Below are positions 57,612 through 64,000 of a stretch of 64,000 nucleotides of DNA, piece after piece (positions within the stretch are counted from its first letter, which is position 1; each line of letters opens with the position of its first letter). Location: positions 1 through 64,000 of the forward strand of contig MGQQ01000089.1 of assembly GCA_001798855.1 (NCBI GenBank). Reading direction: 5' to 3'. The notes beneath the pieces were generated by a model. The model saw only the letters and a list, made by a program, of their open reading frames with translations, was not told where the DNA came from and made no database searches. This DNA comes from Deltaproteobacteria bacterium RBG_16_49_23 (GTDB taxonomy: Bacteria; Desulfobacterota; BSN033; UBA1163). The translations under genes were made by a program, and so were the position numbers.

Positions 57612-58577
57612 ATGAAACCCAAAATACTGGTGACCCGGGAAGTATTTGATGATGTGCTTGAATATCTCTCCCAATATTTTGAAGTAACCTCAAATCAATC
57701 GGATATCCCATTTGATTCTGAAACCCTCGCTTCCAAGCTCTCTGACAAGCAGGGCGCCATGATAACCCTTACGGATAGAATTGACACACTGCTTTTAACA
57801 CGCTGTCCGAACCTAAAAGCGGTCTGTAATATCGCTGTCGGTTATAATAACATTGACCTTGAAGCCTGCCGTAAAGCAAACGTCATGGCAACCAACACCC
57901 CCGGTGTATTGGATGATACCACCGGAGATTTTACCTGGACATTGATTCTTGCCACTGCGCGCAGGCTTACCGAGGCGGAAGCCTACCTTCGTGCAGGGCA
58001 GTGGGATAGGTGGAAACTGAAACAGTTTCTTGGCCTGGATATCCATCATGCCACATTAGGAATCTTTGGCCTGGGACGGATCGGTCAGGTGGTGGCACGC
58101 CGTGCGACTGGCTTTGAGATGAAGGTAATTTATCATGATGTCCATCGGGCTACTCCAGAAATTGAACAGGCATGCCGGGCAAGATTTGTGAGCAAGGAAG
58201 AATTGCTATCACTCGCAGATATTGTGACGATTCACGTCCCCTACTCCCCTGAGACCCATCATCTCATTGGCAAACGGGAACTCGAACAGATGAAACCAAC
58301 GGCGATCCTTATCAACGCCTCCCGTGGCGGTGTAGTGGACGATGCGGCGCTGATTGAGGCGCTTCGTTCAGGAACGATTGCCGGCGCAGGCCTCGATGTT
58401 TTTGAAAATGAGCCGAAATTCAATCCTGGGTTTCTTGAGCTAAAAAATGTCGTTCTCGCGCCCCACATCGCAAGTTCGTCAAAGGCAACACGTCACAAAA
58501 TGGCCATGCTTGCTGCAGAGAACCTTGTAGCCGCCCTCACCACCGGTAAACCGCCCAACCTCCTTAATCCTTTTTGA
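57612..58577 (+). CDS. D-2-hydroxyacid dehydrogenase (glyoxylate/hydroxypyruvate reductase-like)
   Basis: TLGIFGLGRIGQVVARRATGF; NASRGGVVDDAALIEAL; GAGLDVFENEP. Confidence 0.92.
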   Translation: MKPKILVTREVFDDVLEYLSQYFEVTSNQSDIPFDSETLASKLSDKQGAMITLTDRIDTLLLTRCPNLKAVCNIAVGYNNIDLEACRKANVMATNTPGVLDDTTGDFTWTLILATARRLTEAEAYLRAGQWDRWKLKQFLGLDIHHATLGIFGLGRIGQVVARRATGFEMKVIYHDVHRATPEIEQACRARFVSKEELLSLADIVTIHVPYSPETHHLIGKRELEQMKPTAILINASRGGVVDDAALIEALRSGTIAGAGLDVFENEPKFNPGFLELKNVVLAPHIASSSKATRHKMAMLAAENLVAALTTGKPPNLLNPF

Positions 58578-58590
58578 CCCCCTGGATTAC

Positions 58591-58766
58591 GTATCATTTT
58601 AGTTTTTTGAAAAGGTTTTTCTAATCCCCCTTAATCCCCCTTCGTCAAAAGGGGGATATGTTTTTCCTCCCTTTGGCAAAGGGAGGTGGCCTGCCTGCGC
58701 GAAGCCGCTCCGGCGAAGGCAGGGGAGGGATTTTAAAAAGTTTAATTCAAACCGCCAAATTGATAC
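58591..58766. repeat. MITE-like element, copy G (opposite orientation)
   Basis: GTATCATTTTAGTTTTTTGAAA ... TTCAAACCGCCAAATTGATAC; flanks tggattac/cggattat. Confidence 0.8.
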
Positions 58767-58936
58767 CGGATTATTTATGGTCCAAAATTGACATATTGTT
58801 CTTAAAATCTCCCCTATCCCCTGGTTGCCCTCCGGGCCAGAGGCCCTATGGGCCGGCGGCCAAAGAGGGGAATTCCTCAGAAAATTCTGAAGATCCTTTT
58901 CCCATCTTGACAAAGAAGTGGAATTTAATTTAAAAG

Positions 58937-58947
58937 AGGTAAGACCA
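58937..58947. promoter_or_regulatory. AGGTAAGACCA, candidate FadR-type operator upstream of the regulator gene
   Basis: 10/11 identical to the site at 51743-51753. Confidence 0.5.
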
Positions 58948-58960
58948 TTGGAGCATTTAT

Positions 58961-59659
58961 ATGTTTAATTCCATCAAGCACACCAAAATCTCTGAGGACA
59001 TTGCCAATCAGATCAAACGCCTCATCATCGATGGGAAGTTAAAACCCGGAGACCAGCTTCCCCCTGAACGGGAACTCATCAAACAGTTGGGCGTAAGCCG
59101 GCCCTCTCTCAGGGAGGCTCTGAATGCTCTGGCGGCGATGGGATTTCTGGATGTCAGGCAGGCCAAGAGGACCTTTGTCAAATCCGTCTCCTCGAAACTG
59201 ATCGAGGATCCTCTCTCCCTGCTCATTAAGGCGGACGATCAGAAGATTTTTGACCTCATCGAAGTGCGAAAGGCCATCGAAACCTGGGCCGCCTACCATG
59301 CGGCGCAGAAAGCTTCAAGGGAAGACATTAAGCAACTCGACACCATCATCGGGGAGATGAAGAGAGCTTTTGAAGAGGGCCGGTCCTGGGAAAAACAGGA
59401 TGCTGATTTCCACCTGGCCATCGCCCAGGCTACCCATAATACCATCCATATGCATATCATGTCAGGGATTTATGATCTTCTCAGAGAATCGGTAGGAAGA
59501 GTTTTTAGGGATCGTGTAAAAATAAAAAAATTGCTTGATCAACATTATAGAATATTCAATGCGATTAAGAATCACTCTCCTGATAAAGCCAGGGAGAGAA
59601 CCCTTGAACACCTGAATTATGTGGAGTCCGAGGTCAAAAAAGCGACCGGCCACGGATGA
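58961..59659 (+). CDS. GntR/FadR family regulator
   Basis: IANQIKRLIIDGKLKPGDQLPPERELIKQLGVSRPSLREALNALAAMGFLDVRQ. Confidence 0.94.
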   Translation: MFNSIKHTKISEDIANQIKRLIIDGKLKPGDQLPPERELIKQLGVSRPSLREALNALAAMGFLDVRQAKRTFVKSVSSKLIEDPLSLLIKADDQKIFDLIEVRKAIETWAAYHAAQKASREDIKQLDTIIGEMKRAFEEGRSWEKQDADFHLAIAQATHNTIHMHIMSGIYDLLRESVGRVFRDRVKIKKLLDQHYRIFNAIKNHSPDKARERTLEHLNYVESEVKKATGHG

Positions 59660-59868
59660 GTAGCCGCACCCTTAAGGGTGCGTTCTTTTGAAGAACAAAT
59701 TATTAACAGTCTCAAAATGGTAAAGACATTAATTTGTAAAATCCCTCCTGACCTCCCTTTGTCTAAGGGAGGGATTACCCCTCTTTGGAAAAGAGGGGCG
59801 AGGGGAGATTTTCCAATGTTTATTTCAATTTAATTTTAGACTGTTATTAATTCACGAGAGGGTGTTCC

Positions 59869-61236
59869 GTGATTAAGAAACTGATCGAGATTGTGGGTCA
59901 GGAGAATTTCACCGACCAATTAGAAGAGTTAGTGCCCTATAGCTACGATGCCTCGATGAATATCCACCGGCCTGATGCGGCTGTCTGGCCTGAAACGGCA
60001 GAACAGGTATTGGCCATTGTCAAATTTGCCAATGAGCATAAGATACCGGTCATTCCCCGGGGGGCAGGAACCAGCCTCAGCGGAGGGGTGGTTCCGATAA
60101 GGGGCGGGGTGATCATCGACCTCTCCAAAATGAACAGGATCCTTGAGATCAGCATTGAAAACCGTTATGCCCGCGTGGAGGCAGGCGTGGTTTGTGACGA
60201 CCTTAACAGGGAACTCGCAAAACATGGCTTCGTATTTCCTCCGGACCCAGCAAGCAGCACGGTTTCAACGATCGGAGGAAATGTGGCCACCAATGCGGGT
60301 GGTATCAAGGGCGCCAAATATGGCACCACCCGCGATTATGTCCTGGGCCTTCAGGTCGCCCTGCCCACCGGAGAGTTGATGCGGACAGGCTCCTATACGA
60401 TGAAATGCGTCTCGGGCTATGATCTGGCTAAACTCTTTGTCGGAGCAGAGGGGACACTTGGGGTGATCACGGAGGTCACATTAAAAATCAACCCCCTTCC
60501 CCGCCATGCCATGACCGCTGTCGCCACCTATGCCAGGCTCGAAGATGCGGGGAAAGCCATTTTCCAGACAATGACCAGCGGAGTCATTCCCAGCGTGATG
60601 GAGATCCTGGACAAAGTCACTCTTAAATCGATCAGGGAAAATACAGACATCGATTTGCCGGATGCGGAGGCCATGATCCTGACAGAAACCGATGGTTTCA
60701 CCTGGGAAGAGGTCGAGGCTCAGATGGAGGTGGTTCTCAGCATTTTGAAAAAGAATCATCCCATCGAGATAAAGACAGCAAAGGATGAAAAAGAGCGGCT
60801 CAATCTCTGGAAGGCCCGCAAGTCCGCCTATGCGACGCTTGCCAGGGTAAGCAGCAGTTTTACGCTGGACGATGTGACCGTCCCCATCTCCCGAATACCC
60901 GAGTTGCTGGTTGGCATTCAGGAGATTTCTAAAAAATACAATATCGTCGTTGCCACGTTTGGCCACGCCGGCGATGGAAACCTCCATCCTCAGATTCTTT
61001 ACGATGAATATGATTCCGATCAAGTCGAAAGAACCAAAAAGGTTGAGGAAGAGATTTTCAAGCTTACTATCTCTCTCAAAGGCACCCTGAGCGGAGAACA
61101 TGGCATCGGCCTCTCCAAAGCTAGCTATATGACATTGGAGCATGACCCGGTTGAAATGGATTTGATGAGAAGGGTTAAGAAGACACTGGATCCGAATAAC
61201 ATCATGAACCCAGGGAAAAGAGCTCTCGATAGCTAA
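59869..61236 (+). CDS. glcD: FAD-linked oxidase, GlcD-like
   Basis: PRGAGTSLSGGVVPIRGGVIIDLSKMNRI; FGHAGDGNLHPQILYDEYD; GEHGIGLSKA; DPNNIMNPGK. Confidence 0.94.
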   Translation: MIKKLIEIVGQENFTDQLEELVPYSYDASMNIHRPDAAVWPETAEQVLAIVKFANEHKIPVIPRGAGTSLSGGVVPIRGGVIIDLSKMNRILEISIENRYARVEAGVVCDDLNRELAKHGFVFPPDPASSTVSTIGGNVATNAGGIKGAKYGTTRDYVLGLQVALPTGELMRTGSYTMKCVSGYDLAKLFVGAEGTLGVITEVTLKINPLPRHAMTAVATYARLEDAGKAIFQTMTSGVIPSVMEILDKVTLKSIRENTDIDLPDAEAMILTETDGFTWEEVEAQMEVVLSILKKNHPIEIKTAKDEKERLNLWKARKSAYATLARVSSSFTLDDVTVPISRIPELLVGIQEISKKYNIVVATFGHAGDGNLHPQILYDEYDSDQVERTKKVEEEIFKLTISLKGTLSGEHGIGLSKASYMTLEHDPVEMDLMRRVKKTLDPNNIMNPGKRALDS

Positions 61237-61461
61237 GGCTATCGAGAATGTCAAATGTCAAAATCCAAATTCCAAATGAATGTCAAATTTCAAAATTCAA
61301 GCATAAAATTACGGGATAAAGGTGTGAGGAACGAGAATTTTTCCAAAAATCTATTCTTTCCGATGTCCCCACTTTATATTCTTCTTTGACATTTGTGATT
61401 TGAACTTCCTTTGAACTTTGAGCTTTGACATTTTATATTTTTTTAAGCAGCCGGAGGCTAA

Positions 61462-62577
61462 ATGCCCACTCAACTCCAATTCGATGAAAAACGTCGCAAA
61501 GCGATCACTCAGTGCTCCCGGTGCGGCTTCTGCCGGGCGGTTTGCCCTATCTTCGACCTGACAAAGAGGCCCATCACCAATGCCCACGGAAAGATCATCC
61601 TCCTCAAAGAGGTGTTGGAAGGAAAACTTCCCGCCACCGAAGAAGTGGCAAAGGCAATGCTTCGTTGTACCGCCTGTATGAACTGCACGGTCAATTGTCC
61701 CTCGGGTGTTGATCCTCAAGAGATTATCAAAGCGGCGCGAAGGGATATGGTGGGAATGGGTTTTGACAACCTCTTCAAGGCAATGGGCGAGGTGGTCGAA
61801 AAGTATGGGAATATCTATGGAGAGGAGAAGAGGTCCGACTGGGGTCATCGAAAAGGAAAGGCTCCTTATGCCCTTTTTTTAGGCTGTGCAGGGGCTTACC
61901 GGGAAGAAGAGAGTGTAAAAGAGACCCTTCAACTCCTCGATATTCTGAAGGTTGATTTCACCCTGATCGATGAGGTCTGTTGCAGTGGGGTACTCGAAGA
62001 TGTGGGGTATAAGATCAAGGAAGATTTAGTCTGGCGAAATATCCAGGAAATTCAGAAAACCGGAGCCAAGACGCTGATCACAACCTGCCCTTATTGTTAT
62101 CGAGTCTTCAAGGAACATCCCGCTTATAAAGACTTAGGAATGGAAGTCAAACATATCACGCAGTTTCTCAAGGATTTTGATTTTGGGGTTAAAACAGATA
62201 AAAAAGTCACCTATCATGACCCCTGTGATTTAGGTCGCCATGCTGGAATCTATGATGAGCCAAGACAGATCATCCAAAAGATTGCACCCAATTTTGTGGA
62301 ACCACGAAGAACACGAGAGAATGCTATGTGCTGTGGGGCTGGAAGCGGGTTCAGGGGAGCCTTTCCCAAAGAGTCCGTCAAAATTGCGAGAAATCGTTTA
62401 AGTCAAATCATCGAGGATACAGGAGCTGAAATTCTTCTCACCGAATGTCCTTCCTGCCTTCACAATTTCAGGAACGCCAAAAGGCAAAAACAGAAGATCG
62501 AAATCTACAACCTCACCGAATTCCTCGCCCGCCTTTACCGGGAAAGGGAACGACCCTCCACCAAAGAAGCAGCTTGA
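61462..62577 (+). CDS. glcF: GlcF-like Fe-S / CCG-domain protein
   Basis: CSRCGFCRAVCPIF; CTACMNCTVNCPSGVDP; CCSGVLED; CCGAGSGFRG. Confidence 0.92.
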   Translation: MPTQLQFDEKRRKAITQCSRCGFCRAVCPIFDLTKRPITNAHGKIILLKEVLEGKLPATEEVAKAMLRCTACMNCTVNCPSGVDPQEIIKAARRDMVGMGFDNLFKAMGEVVEKYGNIYGEEKRSDWGHRKGKAPYALFLGCAGAYREEESVKETLQLLDILKVDFTLIDEVCCSGVLEDVGYKIKEDLVWRNIQEIQKTGAKTLITTCPYCYRVFKEHPAYKDLGMEVKHITQFLKDFDFGVKTDKKVTYHDPCDLGRHAGIYDEPRQIIQKIAPNFVEPRRTRENAMCCGAGSGFRGAFPKESVKIARNRLSQIIEDTGAEILLTECPSCLHNFRNAKRQKQKIEIYNLTEFLARLYRERERPSTKEAA

Positions 62578-62804
62578 TATTCATTCGACCCTCTTTCATT
62601 TGAAAAATTCTTTTCGACATGTTTAGTATTTGCACATCCGATCTTCAAAATAGATTGAAGCATCATAATATCAGCAGAAGAAATGGATTCCATTCACCAC
62701 CTATTCAATCTATCCATCCTGATCCAAATACTGAGATTAGAGACCTGAGCCTGGCCGCTTGATTACAGTAGATTCCAATTTTTGTTATCCAATTTTTGTT
62801 ATCC

Positions 62805-62832
62805 TTGACATCGTCATCTTACATGGTAAGAT
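62805..62832 (+). promoter_or_regulatory. Candidate promoter TTGACA-16-TAAGAT with dyad ATCTTAC-ATG-GTAAGAT over the -10
   Basis: Read directly; preceded by a 14-bp tandem repeat CCAATTTTTGTTAT x2. Confidence 0.55.
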
Positions 62833-62878
62833 TTAGCGAGTAATGATCTGATAAAATGATAACAGAAAAGGCCGTATA

Positions 62879-63163
62879 TTGAATATCCGTTATTATATCG
62901 ACCCGGAAACAGAACTACCCCATATCTATCGACATGATGTTGAAGAAACAGAGGTGGAGGAAGTTCTCTCCGATCCTGGAGAAGATCGACCGGGCCGAGA
63001 AGGATCAAGAGTTGCAATGGGACGAACGTCAGACGGACGCTATCTTAGAGTAATCTATGTTCCTGATCCGGCCCCAAATAGTGTTTTTGTAATCACAGCT
63101 TATGAGTTACAAGGCAAGCCATTAATCGCATATCGTCGCCGTAGGAGGAGAAAGAAAAAATGA
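62879..63163 (+). CDS. DUF4258/BrnT-like candidate toxin (TTG start)
   Basis: VEEVLSDPGEDRPGREGSRVAMGRTSDGRYLRVIYVPDP...VFVITAYEL; overlaps the next ORF by 4 bp. Confidence 0.6.
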   Translation: MNIRYYIDPETELPHIYRHDVEETEVEEVLSDPGEDRPGREGSRVAMGRTSDGRYLRVIYVPDPAPNSVFVITAYELQGKPLIAYRRRRRRKKK

Positions 63164-63360
63164 AACAAAGTGAATTTCCACCAGGATGGGACGCTGACCG
63201 TGTGAAAAGGGTGTTAGCCCATTATGAATCACAGTCGGAAGAAGAAGCTGTCGCTGAAGACGAAGCAGCATTTGAAGCATTGGGTCAAACGGTCATGGAA
63301 GTCCCGACAGAGATAGTACCAGCAATACGCGAGCTAATTGCAAAACACAAAGCCGCATGA
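63160..63360 (+). CDS. Small acidic protein, candidate antitoxin partner
   Basis: 66 aa, translationally coupled, acidic (EEEAVAEDEAAFEAL). Confidence 0.55.
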   Translation: MKQSEFPPGWDADRVKRVLAHYESQSEEEAVAEDEAAFEALGQTVMEVPTEIVPAIRELIAKHKAA

Positions 63361-63395
63361 TAGCGGCTAAGTCGCTACACCTGACTACCATTTTA

Positions 63396-63435
63396 CCCCG
63401 TTAGAAATAATGCCCCGCTGGAATTTCTAACGGGG
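63396..63435. repeat. 13-bp perfect hairpin CCCCGTTAGAAAT...ATTTCTAACGGGG
   Basis: Followed by tttacttc; terminator or palindromic repeat. Confidence 0.75.
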
Positions 63436-63513
63436 TTTACTTCATAACGTCAGGTGAGGTTTGGCGTCCCAATCCATATTTCGATTGATTGTGGGCCGTT
63501 TATTGGATAGACC

Positions 63514-63834
63514 ATGATAGACACATATATCAACAAAATCGCATCGATCACCAAGCGAGGAGATGCTCGTGAGGAATCTTACTATTCTGCCCTTGCGGCC
63601 CTTCTCGAAGAGTTCTCCGAAATCAAGCGAAAAAAGAAAGTCCATGTCACTGTACTGCCAAAGAAGACCGAAGCAGGCAATCCGGACTTTCGAGTCTGGG
63701 ACGGCAAGCACTCACAAGTCGGCTACGTTGAAGCAAAGCCGCCCAAAGCTAATCTGGATGAAATCGAGATTGCCGTTCCATGGCCCGGGTCAGACCAAAT
63801 TAACCAATTGATATTACAGATGAGCAACGAATAA
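63514..63834 (+). pseudogene. Truncated N-terminal fragment of a restriction-modification methyltransferase-type protein
   Basis: HVTVLPKKTEAGNPDFRVWDGKHSQVGYVEAKPPKANLDEIE matches the usual N-terminal domain, then reading frame diverges and stops. Confidence 0.6.
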
Positions 63835-63925
63835 CTGACTCAGATTTGACATGTCCTCCTGATCTTGGGTAAATTACTTCCTCAAGTAGCACTTCGTATC
63901 CGAGAGAGGATAAGGTAACAACGCG

Positions 63926-64000
63926 ATGCCTATAGAGCGAAACATTGTGAAGCGCACAAAATTCAATAAGGTGGCCCAACTGCCATACGAGTTGAGGCTC
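63926..64000 (+). CDS. Start of an ORF running off the window: MPIERNIVKRTKFNKVAQLPYELRL...
   Basis: 25 open codons to the window end. Confidence 0.35.
   Translation, partial: MPIERNIVKRTKFNKVAQLPYELRL

Noticed and set aside
59715-59730. ATGGTAAAGACATT upstream of glcD as a third FadR-type operator
   Set aside because: Only a degenerate match with an extra base; too weak to claim.

Overview
64-kb bacterial window, inferred from gene content to be an anaerobic, syntrophic or sulfate-reducer-like Desulfobacterota. Most of it encodes carbon and electron metabolism. (1) ~89-17051 (-): a co-directional cluster of malate dehydrogenase, two-subunit class I fumarase, two tandem heterodisulfide-reductase-like modules (hdrC-hdrB-hdrA'-hdrA; the second has hdrA' and hdrA fused into one 1012-aa protein), MvhD, an FrhB-like Fe-S protein and a TfrAB/SdhAB-like fumarate reductase. 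(2) A LacI regulator and a transcarboxylase-5S/oxaloacetate-decarboxylase-like gene, with a perfect palindromic candidate operator. (3) A DUF362 / ferredoxin / aldehyde:ferredoxin oxidoreductase / cytochrome b operon. (4) A corrinoid methyltransferase set (DUF1638, MeTr, UroD-like, corrinoid protein) next to a branched-chain-type ABC transporter. (5) 41.9-62.6 kb: two GlcD/GlcF-type oxidase sets, a CitE-like malyl-CoA lyase candidate, malate-CoA ligase-like subunits with a FixX-like ferredoxin between them, a formyltransferase, a TRAP transporter, a hydroxyacid dehydrogenase and a FadR-type regulator. Together these suggest a glycolate/glyoxylate route through malyl-CoA, with a candidate shared operator (TGGTAAGACCA). 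(6) Right edge: a toxin-antitoxin-like pair and a truncated restriction-modification gene. The least conventional signal is intergenic: many families of palindromic elements. These include a MITE-like family with terminal inverted repeat GTATCACTTTAGC and 8-bp target-site-duplication-like flanks, swappable hairpin modules, a five-copy 35-bp tandem hairpin array, a twin-palindrome element 15 bp upstream of two unrelated start codons, and gene remnants (PrpD/MmgE, TAXI, DctM C-termini) lying beside repeats. No rRNA, tRNA or CRISPR was recognised. All assignments come from reading the sequence; no database search was run.
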